The notes beneath the pieces were generated by a model. It was not told the DNA's origin. It saw only the letters and a program-made list of their open reading frames with translations, and made no database searches. The position numbers and the translations under genes were made by a program. Of a stretch of 64,000 nucleotides of DNA, positions 1 through 8,326 are shown one piece after another. The DNA is from Photobacterium alginatilyticum (GTDB lineage: Bacteria > Pseudomonadota > Gammaproteobacteria > Enterobacterales > Vibrionaceae). Each line of letters begins with the position of its first letter. The first letter of the stretch is position 1. The stretch spans positions 80,776-144,775 of the forward strand of contig NZ_RSEJ01000015.1 in assembly GCF_009910675.1 (NCBI RefSeq), in the 5' to 3' direction.

Positions 1-124
1 CCGTATGTCCCATTGATTTATACAGTGCGCGTTTTAGCGCACCGTCGTCGTCTTTTAAGATTTCATTGTGGTGAGGTACGCACACCCCTTCGCCACAAGA
101 ACCACATGATCCGCAATTACTCAT
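1..124 (-). CDS. Partial CDS with Cys-rich N-terminus, function unknown
   Basis: An open frame starts at an ATG at 122-124, two bases after the dgoD stop codon, and runs off the left edge, so only about 41 residues are visible. It begins MSNCGSCGSCGEGVCVPHH, with Cys at residues 4, 7, 10 and 15 followed by two His. Such close spacing suggests a metal or Fe-S site, but I do not recognise the family. The tight spacing after dgoD places it in the galactonate operon as its last visible gene, so a role in sugar-acid metabolism is inferred from position only. Confidence 0.6.
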   Translation of the reverse strand, partial: MSNCGSCGSCGEGVCVPHHNEILKDDDGALKRALYKSMGHT

Positions 125-126
125 AG

Positions 127-1284
127 TTACCACTCCGCAAACGAACCATCTTTATGGGTCCAGTGTGGGTTGCGCCATTTTGGTTGAGTGAGCGCTTTGT
201 CGTGCTGAGCTCGCATGAAATTTTCATCGATTTCAATACCTAACCCCGGCCCTTCAAGGTTCAAGCAATAGCCTTCATCAAAATCAAACACCTCTTTGTT
301 CTTGATATAATCCAATACGTCGTTACCTTTGTTGTAATGAATGCCGATACTTTGCTCTTGAATAATGGCGTTTTGACACGTGGTATCAATATGAACCGAT
401 GACGCTAACGCAATCGCACCTAATGGGCAGTGTGGTGCCAGCGCAACATCGTAAGCCTCAGCCATTGATGCAATTTTCTTAAGCTCCGTCAGCCCGCCAC
501 AATGACACACATCCGGCTGGATAATATCTACACCACCACGTTCCAATAATTGTTTGAACTCCCAACGTGAATGGAGACGTTCACCCGTTGCAATTGGAAT
601 CGCGCCGTATTGCGCTATCTCGTGAATACAATCAAAGTGCTCTGCCAAAACCGGCTCTTCAACGAACATTGGACGCATTGGCTCTAACTCTTTCATCATT
701 ATTTTCGCCATCGATTTGTGAACGCGACCATGAAAATCAATACCGATGCCGAAGTCTTTACCCATCGCATCGCGCAAGCCTTGAACGCGATCCAATAGCG
801 CATCCACTTTGCTGAAATCATCAATAAAGTTAAGCTCTTCAGTGCCGTTCATCTTAATCGCATTAAAGCCAAGTTCTTTGCGCTCTTTTGCCATTCGTAC
901 CACGTCATCAGGTCGGTCGCCGCCAATCCATGAGTAGGTTTGGATCTTGTCACGACACTTGCCGCCAAGCAGTTGGTAAGCAGGTACATCCAGCGCTTTC
1001 CCTTTGATGTCCCACAATGCTTGGTCGATACCCGATAACGCGCTCATCATCACAGCGCCGCCACGATAGAAAGTGGCACGATATAAGTAGTTCCAGTGCA
1101 ATTCGATATCACGCGGATCTTTGCCGATCAAGTATTCCATCAACTCATCAACACAAGCATGCACAGTATGCGTTCGACCTTCTAAGCACGGCTCCCCCCA
1201 CCCGACAATGCCTTCGTCAGTGATGATTTTTAGATACCCCCAGCGTGGAGCAACAATGAATTTTTCGTAGCCAATAATCTTCAT
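127..1284 (-). CDS. dgoD: D-galactonate dehydratase
   Basis: Converts D-galactonate to 2-dehydro-3-deoxy-D-galactonate in the cytoplasm, the first step of the De Ley-Doudoroff route. The 385 residues match E. coli DgoD (382) over the whole length. This is an enolase-superfamily, mandelate-racemase-type fold. The Mg ligands are visible as Asp183 (GIDFHGR), Glu209 (FVEEP) and Glu235 (ATGER). The catalytic histidines are His185 and His285 (LAPHCPLGA), at the same numbers as in E. coli. It follows the TRAP large permease after a 9-nt gap and closely precedes the partial Cys-rich gene. It is presumably controlled by DgoR with the rest of the operon. The assignment is firm. Confidence 0.97.
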   Translation of the reverse strand: MKIIGYEKFIVAPRWGYLKIITDEGIVGWGEPCLEGRTHTVHACVDELMEYLIGKDPRDIELHWNYLYRATFYRGGAVMMSALSGIDQALWDIKGKALDVPAYQLLGGKCRDKIQTYSWIGGDRPDDVVRMAKERKELGFNAIKMNGTEELNFIDDFSKVDALLDRVQGLRDAMGKDFGIGIDFHGRVHKSMAKIMMKELEPMRPMFVEEPVLAEHFDCIHEIAQYGAIPIATGERLHSRWEFKQLLERGGVDIIQPDVCHCGGLTELKKIASMAEAYDVALAPHCPLGAIALASSVHIDTTCQNAIIQEQSIGIHYNKGNDVLDYIKNKEVFDFDEGYCLNLEGPGLGIEIDENFMRAQHDKALTQPKWRNPHWTHKDGSFAEW

Positions 1285-1293
1285 AATTCAGCC

Positions 1294-2574
1294 TTACTTA
1301 AATAATTCAGGGAGGAAAGTAATAACGCCAGGCATAAACACCAATGCTATCTGCACAAGCAACATACTAATTAAAAACGGAATAACAGCGCGAGTCAGCT
1401 GAACCATCGACGAGCCGGTAATACCTTTTGCAACAAACAAGTTCACCCCTACTGGCGGCGTAATGAGTGCCAGCTCGGTACCCACGATCAAGATGATACC
1501 GAAGTGGAATGGGCTAACACCTAACTCAACCAAGATAGGTAGGAATAACGGGGTATAAATTAAGATTTGCGCCGCGGTTTCTATGAACAAGCCAGTAAAC
1601 ATGATCAGCGCAACAAAGATCAGCAAGATGAGCGTTGGACTGTCGGTGACTTGTAATATCGCCTCACCGATCATTTGCGGGATCATGCTAATGGTGAGGT
1701 AGCGAGCAAAGGCTGTCGCAAAACCAAGGATGATAATGACGCAGCCCGTGGTTAACGCCGCACGCGAAACCGTTGGAATCAGATCTTCAAACCTCATTTC
1801 TTTATGAATAAAGAAACTGACAACCAAGGTGTAAATAACGGTGATACACGCAGCTTCTGTCGCAGTGAAGATACCGGAATAAATACCGCCGAGAATGATA
1901 ACAGGCGTTAACAGTGCCCATTTAGCTTCAAGGAAGGTTTCTTTGACTTTTGATAGTGAGAAGTCTTCGTCCTGACCTTTATAACCGCGTTTTTTCGCAA
2001 TCAAGTACACCGCTAAGATCAAACCAAAGCCGATCATACCGCCCGGTATAAAGCCTGCGAGGAACATATCACCAATCGAAATTTCAGCTGTCACAGCGTA
2101 GATAATCATCGGGATAGACGGTGGGATTAAGATCCCGAGCGAACCCGCTGACGCGGTTAGCGCCCCTGCAAAGTGGCGGTTGTAGCCTTTTTCTATCATC
2201 GACGGCACCATCATGGAACCGATAGCGGCAACCGTCGCTGGCGATGAACCAGAAATCGCAGCAAAGAACATACAAGCGACAACGGTAACAATACCTAGCC
2301 CACCAGCGGTACGACCAACCAAACTAGCGGCAAAGTTAACAATGCGTTTCGACAGCCCGCCCTTTTCCATCACAAAGCCCGCCATGATAAACATAGGAAT
2401 GGCAAGGTAAGTAAATGAATCTAGTGAGGTGAAAGCAATTTGCGCAATAAATGAGATTGGAATATCAGCCAGCAATAATGCAAATGCCGTACACATACCA
2501 ATACTGATCGCAATCGGCATACCAATCGCGAGCAATACCACAAAGACAAACATGGTTATTAGGAACACATCCAT
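1294..2574 (-). CDS. TRAP transporter large permease (DctM family)
   Basis: A 426-residue, highly hydrophobic inner-membrane protein with about 12 predicted membrane segments. It shows typical DctM signatures, such as the GSSPATVAAIGS stretch near residue 108 and TPPVGVN near residue 373. It is the ion-coupled channel subunit of a tripartite ATP-independent periplasmic transporter. Its ATG overlaps the stop codon of the small permease gene (TAATG), so the two are translationally coupled. Its place between the binding protein and dgoD makes D-galactonate or a related sugar acid the likely substrate. In E. coli the equivalent transporter is the unrelated MFS protein DgoT. Confidence 0.93.
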   Translation of the reverse strand: MDVFLITMFVFVVLLAIGMPIAISIGMCTAFALLLADIPISFIAQIAFTSLDSFTYLAIPMFIMAGFVMEKGGLSKRIVNFAASLVGRTAGGLGIVTVVACMFFAAISGSSPATVAAIGSMMVPSMIEKGYNRHFAGALTASAGSLGILIPPSIPMIIYAVTAEISIGDMFLAGFIPGGMIGFGLILAVYLIAKKRGYKGQDEDFSLSKVKETFLEAKWALLTPVIILGGIYSGIFTATEAACITVIYTLVVSFFIHKEMRFEDLIPTVSRAALTTGCVIIILGFATAFARYLTISMIPQMIGEAILQVTDSPTLILLIFVALIMFTGLFIETAAQILIYTPLFLPILVELGVSPFHFGIILIVGTELALITPPVGVNLFVAKGITGSSMVQLTRAVIPFLISMLLVQIALVFMPGVITFLPELFK

Positions 2575-3119
2575 TATTTGTTTCCTCGCTCATCTTCAAT
2601 TTTCTTTAATGCTTCTTCGGCTTCACTCGGTGCATATTCTTGCTCGAGTTTACCAGTCATTCGGCGGTATACACGTTGAACTAATCGCAGTGCAATTAAA
2701 TAAAATGTGAAAGGAATAATTGCATATATCCAACCCACTTGCCATTCTAATGCTGGAGTAGTTTGTTCTAACGCTAACGCATCAACAGAAAGTTCTAATC
2801 CGTAATAACCAACCCAAGCCATAAAGCCAGCAAATGATAAATCAATAATTGAATCTAATACTTTTTTATTTCTTCCTTTGACGACGCCATCAATAACTTC
2901 AACACGTACGTGAGCTCCACGTACAACAGCTAAACTTGCTGAGAAATAAACTAATGCAATAAATACATAACGGGATAACTCTTCAGTCCACGACAGGGAA
3001 AAATTAAAAACGAACCTGAATAATATTTGCAAAAAGCACAAAATAATTAGCATAATAAAAAGGAAAGTACTTATATACTCCTCAATATTATCTAAGAATG
3101 AATTTTTTTTATCATCCAT
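2574..3119 (-). CDS. TRAP transporter small permease (DctQ family)
   Basis: A 181-residue protein with four predicted membrane helices, the usual topology of DctQ subunits. The FSLSWTEELSRYVFIALVYF segment is the conserved TRAP small-permease signature. It partners the DctM subunit encoded directly downstream, with stop and start codons overlapping by one base. The C-terminal tail (KLEQEYAPSEAEEALKKIEDER) is charged and cytoplasmic. A hairpin lies between this gene and the upstream binding-protein gene. The substrate, probably galactonate, is inferred from the operon. Confidence 0.92.
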   Translation of the reverse strand: MDDKKNSFLDNIEEYISTFLFIMLIILCFLQILFRFVFNFSLSWTEELSRYVFIALVYFSASLAVVRGAHVRVEVIDGVVKGRNKKVLDSIIDLSFAGFMAWVGYYGLELSVDALALEQTTPALEWQVGWIYAIIPFTFYLIALRLVQRVYRRMTGKLEQEYAPSEAEEALKKIEDERGNK

Positions 3120-3142
3120 AACAGCACCATATTTTAATTATA

Positions 3143-3161
3143 GGGCTGCATTGCACAGCCC
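3143..3161 (-). terminator. Hairpin between TRAP binding-protein and permease genes
   Basis: On the minus strand, GGGCTG pairs with CAGCCC around a 7-nt loop, directly after the binding-protein stop codon and before the small permease gene. No real T-run follows. It is therefore more likely a partial attenuator or mRNA-stabilising hairpin that lets the binding protein be made in excess over the permeases, a common arrangement in binding-protein operons. Confidence 0.6.
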
Positions 3162-3174
3162 TTTTGGCAAGAAC

Positions 3175-4158
3175 TTACTGTAGCTTCGTGACTTCTTCGG
3201 TCAGCTTCTTATATAGCTCAGGGTTAATTCTATCGGCATATTTTTGAACCACAGGTGCTACTTTCTCATGCATTTCTGCTTTTACCTCCGGTGAAAGTGG
3301 GGTATAAACCAAACCTGCATCAATCATACCTTGCAATGATTTCTCATCTTGGGCTTTCACCGATACACGCATATGGTTGATCGCTATTCGAGCCGCTTGC
3401 TGCATAGCTTGCTGTTCATCGGCTGTTAGGCCATCGTAGAACTTTTTACCCACGACAAACACAACCCAAGAATAAACGTGGCCGGTATCAGAAACGTATT
3501 TCTGTACTTCGTACAAACGTTGCGAGTAAATATTGGTGTATGGGTTTTCTTGACCATCAACTACCCCTTGCTGTAAGGATGAGAACAACTCAGAGAACGC
3601 CATTGGGGTTGGGTTCGCGCCTAATGAACGGAAAGCATCAAGGTGCGCTTTATTCTGCATGGTACGCAGCTTAAGACCATCCATATCTGCGATACTTTTG
3701 ATTGGGCGAACATTGTTAGTAACATGGCGGAAACCAAAGTTACCATAACCTAAACCTACATAACCCGCAGCTTCTAACTTGGAAGACAGTTCTTGCCCCC
3801 ATTCACCATCTACTACTTTATTGGCAACCTCATCATTGGGAAATATAAAAGGAAGGGTTAAAATATTAAAGTCTTTAACAATGTTACCAAGCACCGCTGG
3901 CGATGGCAGGTTCATCTGAACCGCATTAAACTTGATCTGCTCTAACGCTTCCTGATCATTACCTAACTGGTTACTTGGGTAAATTGTTACAGAAATATCA
4001 GTATTTTCTTCTACATACTGCTCAAATTTTTGCATCGCCGCATACTCAAAGTGAGATTCTGGCACCCCGATACCAATTCGCATCGTTTCCGCTTGAACAT
4101 GAAGCGACATTGCCATAAAGGGGACAGCAGCTAGAGCAGCAATTTTACTTAGTTTCAT
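3175..4158 (-). CDS. TRAP transporter substrate-binding protein (DctP family)
   Basis: Periplasmic solute-binding component that captures the substrate for the DctQM permease. I start it at the ATG at 4156-4158. This gives 327 residues and a clean signal peptide (MKLSKIAALAAVPFMAMSLHV, cleavage after QA), with AAGG upstream. An in-frame upstream extension of 16 residues would bury the signal peptide. The LKLRTMQN motif holds the conserved arginine that salt-bridges the carboxylate of TRAP ligands. It lies between dgoA (25-nt gap) and the permeases, so a galactonate-type acid is the likely ligand. Confidence 0.93.
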   Translation of the reverse strand: MKLSKIAALAAVPFMAMSLHVQAETMRIGIGVPESHFEYAAMQKFEQYVEENTDISVTIYPSNQLGNDQEALEQIKFNAVQMNLPSPAVLGNIVKDFNILTLPFIFPNDEVANKVVDGEWGQELSSKLEAAGYVGLGYGNFGFRHVTNNVRPIKSIADMDGLKLRTMQNKAHLDAFRSLGANPTPMAFSELFSSLQQGVVDGQENPYTNIYSQRLYEVQKYVSDTGHVYSWVVFVVGKKFYDGLTADEQQAMQQAARIAINHMRVSVKAQDEKSLQGMIDAGLVYTPLSPEVKAEMHEKVAPVVQKYADRINPELYKKLTEEVTKLQ

Positions 4159-4183
4159 AAGGTAACCTTTTGCTTTTCGTATG

Positions 4184-4825
4184 TTATATGGACATCCAAC
4201 TGTCACGATACGCTTTTGCGCGTACGCTTAACTCTGAGAGCTTTATGCCCTTCTTATATAAGCCAGACCCTAAGCCAAATCCGTCTACACCAACATCTAC
4301 GTACGACTTCATCTGCTCAACATCTGCCTCAATACCGCCAGTAGGACAACAAATCATCTCAGGAGGTAATACTGATTTGATTGCCTTCACACCTAATGGC
4401 TGAATCAGTTCTGCAGGGAAGAATTTCAATGCCGTTACACCACAATCAACCGCAGTAAAGGCTTCTGTTGCGGTTTGCACCCCAGAAAAAACAACGCAGT
4501 TTTTGGCACGTGCTGCGCGAATGACTTCTGGGTTCATATTGGGTGTAACTATTAATCGCGCTCCGGTTTCAAGCACAGGCATTAATTTACCTATATTGGT
4601 CACTGTTCCTGCACCAATAATGGCTTGATCACCATACGCTTCAACCAACATTTTGATACTTAATACCGCATTTGGTGAATTCAGTGGAACTTCGATGAAT
4701 CTAAGTCCATTATCAATTAAAATGCCAGCAATATCTAAAACCTCACTCGGTTGCACACCACGTAATATTGCTATCAATGGTAACTCTTTAAACCATGGAT
4801 TATTTTTTAATTCTTCAGTATTCAT
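4184..4825 (-). CDS. dgoA: 2-dehydro-3-deoxy-6-phosphogalactonate aldolase
   Basis: Cleaves 2-dehydro-3-deoxy-6-phosphogalactonate to pyruvate and glyceraldehyde-3-phosphate, a class I (Schiff-base) KDPG-type aldolase. The ATG at 4823-4825 gives 213 residues with GGTG just upstream. A GTG start four codons earlier is possible. Family motifs are LPLIAILRG, EVPLNSP with the catalytic Glu, IGAGTV, IVTPN, and ALKFFPAE with the Schiff-base lysine (about residue 134). The start overlaps the end of dgoK by about 11 bases, implying coupled translation. E. coli DgoA is 205 residues. The assignment is strong from sequence and context together. Confidence 0.93.
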   Translation of the reverse strand: MNTEELKNNPWFKELPLIAILRGVQPSEVLDIAGILIDNGLRFIEVPLNSPNAVLSIKMLVEAYGDQAIIGAGTVTNIGKLMPVLETGARLIVTPNMNPEVIRAARAKNCVVFSGVQTATEAFTAVDCGVTALKFFPAELIQPLGVKAIKSVLPPEMICCPTGGIEADVEQMKSYVDVGVDGFGLGSGLYKKGIKLSELSVRAKAYRDSWMSI

Positions 4826-5714
4826 CGTTTTCACCACTGTTATAGATTTTTGTCATACCTTTTAGAAAACATTCATCACCATCAATAACATCAAAATCAA
4901 TATTAAGGTAATCCAATGCAATTGCATAATTGGATGCCAGCTTTTGTGAGCCCACCAAATACAACTTACCCAACCAGTTTGATATAAAAAACTCGTGCCC
5001 AATCAATAATCCTGAGATATATGCATGAATATAGTGCTCACTAACTTGATTAAATAACTTAAATGTTCTGGCACTAAATAATACATGATTCAACGGATAT
5101 TGATGACCAATATCTACACCTTTAATAAACGCATCTTTATTAAACTCTTGTGTCGGTAAAGATTTACCTAAGATACTGTGGTTCACCAAAACAGAGTACA
5201 GCTCCCCAGTCATTACTGTTGAGTAACTGTCTATATTTCCGTTAATCCAATGCGCATTCTTACTGTGTGTGCCAAATAATATGGCTTGAAAGTCTTCTTT
5301 TATTATTTCGTTTAAACCAATGAGCTGTATTTCCTCCCCTCGCATCACTTCGGGGTTACCAAACTGATTTATACAACTGACACCAGATACGATTTTTGCC
5401 TTATGCCCAGAAAGCAGCTCCACGCTATATGTGTTATTTGCTAAGTCTTGTACAGATGCTGGCGCTTGTACGTAGGGCACTTCTCGCCAGCCTTGCTGCG
5501 AACCCACCATGCCCGCCATGATCACAGGTAAATCACCGTAGCTATCATTCCAACGACTAATCAGCAAATCAAAAACCGCTGGAAACTGTGCCTGTGGCAC
5601 AGAGAGCAGCCCCTTAGCCTGATCGATCCTATCTAAACACTCCCCGCCGTCTGACATTAAGAACGCTCTAAAATTTGTCGTTCCCCAATCTACTGCAATC
5701 CAACTCGGGTTCAT
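4815..5714 (-). CDS. dgoK: 2-dehydro-3-deoxygalactonokinase
   Basis: Phosphorylates 2-dehydro-3-deoxy-D-galactonate at C6, the step before the DgoA aldolase. The start is the ATG at 5712-5714 because a strong GGAGGAGAG ribosome site sits just before it. This gives 299 residues (E. coli DgoK 292). The N-terminus IAVDWGTTNFRAFL is the sugar-kinase/ASKHA phosphate-binding loop. Further family motifs are VIMAGMVGSQQGW, PEVMRGEEIQLIG and LFGTHSKNAHW. It leads the enzyme part of the operon, with an operator palindrome about 30 bp upstream of its start. Confidence 0.93.
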   Translation of the reverse strand: MNPSWIAVDWGTTNFRAFLMSDGGECLDRIDQAKGLLSVPQAQFPAVFDLLISRWNDSYGDLPVIMAGMVGSQQGWREVPYVQAPASVQDLANNTYSVELLSGHKAKIVSGVSCINQFGNPEVMRGEEIQLIGLNEIIKEDFQAILFGTHSKNAHWINGNIDSYSTVMTGELYSVLVNHSILGKSLPTQEFNKDAFIKGVDIGHQYPLNHVLFSARTFKLFNQVSEHYIHAYISGLLIGHEFFISNWLGKLYLVGSQKLASNYAIALDYLNIDFDVIDGDECFLKGMTKIYNSGENDEY

Positions 5715-5744
5715 CTCTCCTCCATGTACGACTATGATTGCAAT

Positions 5745-5757
5745 CTTGTAATACAAG
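5745..5757. promoter_or_regulatory. Palindromic operator upstream of dgoK (DgoR candidate site)
   Basis: CTTGTAATACAAG is a perfect 13-bp palindrome 31 bp upstream of the dgoK ATG. It fits the TNGTNNNACNA pattern typical of FadR/GntR (FCD) regulators, the family of the adjacent DgoR. A near-copy lies upstream of dgoR. Binding by DgoR is inferred. Confidence 0.7.
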
Positions 5758-5843
5758 GTATTTCATTAAAAAAAGTAACACCTTGCTGTGTTAAATCTTC
5801 TTTAGAGCAAGTGGCTATATAAACGAAATAAGCGGGTCGCTCT

Positions 5844-6572
5844 TTAGCGAATTAGCTCTGTCCCTTTTAGTTTTTTGACCGTTTTCTCAATCGCACCCAT
5901 GATAATTTCGCGCATCTTGTCCCTCGCCTCTTCAGACTTACGCATTCTGACTGCATCCATCACTTCATAGTGATCATCCAATGCTGGTTTACTCAGCAAC
6001 ACATCTTTCTCTAGGGTTCGAGAAAAAGACACTTCCATTGTGGTTGTTAAGGCATCCCCCAAAGAAATCAAAAATGGGTTTTTCGTTGCCAGCAACAACT
6101 GCTTATGGAAATCGATATCCCCCGTATTAATTTGCGTTCTGTCGTTTTGCTCTACGCCTTGCGCCATCATGTTATAGCTTCGTTCAAGCGCGGCGAGGTT
6201 ATCCCCTGTTGCGTTCAACGCAGCTAGCGCGGCAGCATTCGGTTCAACCATCAAGCGAACTTCAAGTAAGTGCGGAATAAAAGTGTCAGAAGCTTTGTAT
6301 TCTGTCACCCAACGCAGCACATCATGATCCAACCAATTCCATTTATCTGGCGTATTTGCCACACTGCCTACTTTCGGTGTAATGGTAATAAGACCTTTGC
6401 TTGCTAAGGTTTGCAAAGCACTTCGCACTGAAGTTCTTGAAACACCTAGTGATAGTGCTAATTCGTTTTCGCCTTTCAAATACTCACCAGCAGGCGTGTT
6501 TTCCTTTAAAATGTCACAAACTATTTGGTTTATCGCTAACGTTGATTTCGCTTTTGTCATTCTTGTATTCAT
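5844..6572 (-). CDS. dgoR: GntR/FadR-family regulator of galactonate catabolism
   Basis: A 242-residue one-component regulator, presumably a repressor released by galactonate. The N-terminal winged helix (residues about 10-75, GVSRTSVRSALQTLASKGLI) is followed by an all-helical FCD ligand domain (about 95-235, LEVRLMVEPNAAALAA and later DFHKQLL). The NKWNWLD-type linker (DKWNWLDHDVLRW here) resembles E. coli DgoR. It is the first gene of the minus-strand operon. Palindromes before it and before dgoK suggest autoregulation plus control of the enzymes. No good Shine-Dalgarno is visible at either possible Met start (6572 or 6560), so the exact start is uncertain. Confidence 0.9.
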   Translation of the reverse strand: MNTRMTKAKSTLAINQIVCDILKENTPAGEYLKGENELALSLGVSRTSVRSALQTLASKGLITITPKVGSVANTPDKWNWLDHDVLRWVTEYKASDTFIPHLLEVRLMVEPNAAALAALNATGDNLAALERSYNMMAQGVEQNDRTQINTGDIDFHKQLLLATKNPFLISLGDALTTTMEVSFSRTLEKDVLLSKPALDDHYEVMDAVRMRKSEEARDKMREIIMGAIEKTVKKLKGTELIR

Positions 6573-6582
6573 TTACTAATTA

Positions 6583-6595
6583 CTTGTAATACATG
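6583..6595. promoter_or_regulatory. Second DgoR-type operator upstream of dgoR
   Basis: CTTGTAATACATG differs by one base from the perfect palindrome before dgoK. It lies about 10 bp upstream of the dgoR start codon, where it would allow autoregulation. The match between the two sites is seen directly, and DgoR binding is inferred. Confidence 0.6.
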
Positions 6596-6910
6596 ATAGA
6601 GCATTAATTGAACACCTACTGTGATCTATCTTCTACTTTCTAATTACAACGGATAATTAACTAGACGAGTTATTAGATAGCAAGACCAAGATTCGGGGGA
6701 GCTTACCTAGGTTCTCGATAATACAACCTATACATCGGTCGTTTGGTGCATCCAGACAAATGCAACTAGATTTACGCTCAGTTCAGGTAGTGAGAAGAAA
6801 TAGCCCCCTATTAACGGAGGCGTTGAAACGTACGTCTTTGCGTTATAACCGTGCGTGATTATTTTTACTGCCTATCCGGCAGGACTTATTTCAGATATTT
6901 TGAGAATGAG
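6596..6910. other. Intergenic stretch upstream of dgoR
   Basis: About 315 bases between the dgoR operator and the convergent-side end of the YbjQ-like gene. I see no credible coding frame, hairpin terminator or repeat. It presumably contains the dgoR promoter. Confidence 0.5.
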
Positions 6911-7225
6911 CTACTTAAACTTCACCGCAGTGCCATAAACCAGAATTTCGGATGCGCCCTGCATAATCGCACTGGTTGTAAAGCGCATATTCACAATGGC
7001 ATCGGCACCCATGGCTTCGGCTTCCCCGATTGCCCGGCTCAATGCCTGTTCGCGCGCTTCGGTAAGCATCTCGGTGTAGCCGCGGATCTCGCCGCCGAAG
7101 ATGGTTTTGAAGCCCGCCATGATGTCACGGCCAACATGCTTGGACTGGACCACGTTTCCAGTGACGGTACCTAAAACTTCCTTAATCTCTCGATGGGCGA
7201 CATCCGGTGTAGTAACACACAGCAT
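6911..7225 (-). CDS. YbjQ/UPF0145 family protein
   Basis: A 104-residue protein matching the YbjQ family (UPF0145, sometimes labelled a heavy-metal-binding domain). These form small cytoplasmic homo-oligomers of unsettled function. Diagnostic stretches are GTVTGNVVQSKHVGRDI near residue 20, TEAREQALSRAIGEAEAMGA near residue 55, and the terminal GTAVKF. Length and motif order agree with E. coli YbjQ (107). The AAGGA ribosome site lies 8 nt before the ATG. It appears to be a single-gene unit, with an oxidoreductase gene upstream on the same strand. Confidence 0.88.
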   Translation of the reverse strand: MLCVTTPDVAHREIKEVLGTVTGNVVQSKHVGRDIMAGFKTIFGGEIRGYTEMLTEAREQALSRAIGEAEAMGADAIVNMRFTTSAIMQGASEILVYGTAVKFK

Positions 7226-7294
7226 AAATCCATTCCTTTTAATAAAAACAGTGTTTAAATTTTTTGACTAACAGCAAACAGAAAGGTTCAGCCC

Positions 7295-8278
7295 TTATCG
7301 GCCCAGGATCTGTTCCATCACCCAGCTCGTATGGGTTGCGGTCTTGCCAGTTGACGGGTGGCATCTCTGCTCTCGCAAATCCCTGTCGATGGCAGCCACA
7401 TGGTATTGCTGAATATGTTTCGGGTTGTCGATAAACCGGCTCTGCTCACCATCTTGGTTGGCGAGACACACTGGCGCTTCGTCGAAGACAGAAAACATGA
7501 TTTTGCCCTGGCTGCCAATGATCTCTACCCGATCTTCTCGCTTCGCCGAACCAAAGTTCCAGCTTCCCGATCCCGTGATGCCATTTTGATGCACCCAGCA
7601 CCCCGTTACGGCATCATTTGCGGAGTATAGTCCTTGCTGATTAACCGCAAATCCGGAGGCGTGTTGTACCTCTCCCAGCAGATAGATCAGGAGATCAAGC
7701 CCATGGCTGGCCAGATCATCGAAATAGCCGCCGGCAGCAATAGTGGCATCAGTACGCCAGTTATAGTCACCGGATAAATCAAGAGGATTAGCTGGCTTGC
7801 TCAAATGCCAGCTGACATGGCGGATATCCCCAATCTTCCCGGCCTCGAGCCATGCCTTCACTTGCTGAAAACGCGGCAGGGAACGACGATAATAAGCCAC
7901 AAACAAGGGAAGCTGTTGCTGTTCAAAAGCGGCAACAATGGCCTGGCAATCCTCATGACTCAGTGCCAGCGGCTTTTCGATACAGCACGGCTTGCCTGCC
8001 GCAGCAACCTTCTGGGCATAGTACCGATGGCTGTCAGGCGGGGTGGCAATATACACCGCATCGACCTCATCATCGGCGATCAACTGGTCGGCGTCTGTGT
8101 AGTATTTTTTTACACCATGGCGCGCGGCGTAGTCCCGGGCCTTTGCTTCATCACGGCGCATAACAGCAACCAGCTCGAACCCTTCGGCTTGCTGATAGGC
8201 CGGGCCACTTTTTACCTCGGTCACATTACCGCAGCCAATGATCCCCCAACGTATCGTTTTGTCTTGGTACTTGTTCAT
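7295..8278 (-). CDS. Gfo/Idh/MocA family NAD(P)-dependent oxidoreductase
   Basis: A 327-residue cytoplasmic dehydrogenase. The N-terminal Rossmann domain (residues 8-125) has GIIGCGNVTEVKSGPAY for dinucleotide binding and the family EKP signature with the catalytic Lys102 (CCIEKPLALS). The C-terminal alpha/beta domain contains GGYFDDLASHGLDLLIYLLG, where the conserved aspartate/histidine pair for substrate handling lies. Members act on sugars, inositols or related polyols, and the actual substrate cannot be read from the sequence. AAGGAG precedes the start. It is not obviously in an operon with its neighbours, which lie 69 nt and 48 nt away on the same strand. Confidence 0.88.
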   Translation of the reverse strand: MNKYQDKTIRWGIIGCGNVTEVKSGPAYQQAEGFELVAVMRRDEAKARDYAARHGVKKYYTDADQLIADDEVDAVYIATPPDSHRYYAQKVAAAGKPCCIEKPLALSHEDCQAIVAAFEQQQLPLFVAYYRRSLPRFQQVKAWLEAGKIGDIRHVSWHLSKPANPLDLSGDYNWRTDATIAAGGYFDDLASHGLDLLIYLLGEVQHASGFAVNQQGLYSANDAVTGCWVHQNGITGSGSWNFGSAKREDRVEIIGSQGKIMFSVFDEAPVCLANQDGEQSRFIDNPKHIQQYHVAAIDRDLREQRCHPSTGKTATHTSWVMEQILGR

Positions 8279-8326
8279 CTTACGCTCCTTCTATGACATA
8301 CAGCATGCAGAACAAGTACCTACAAA

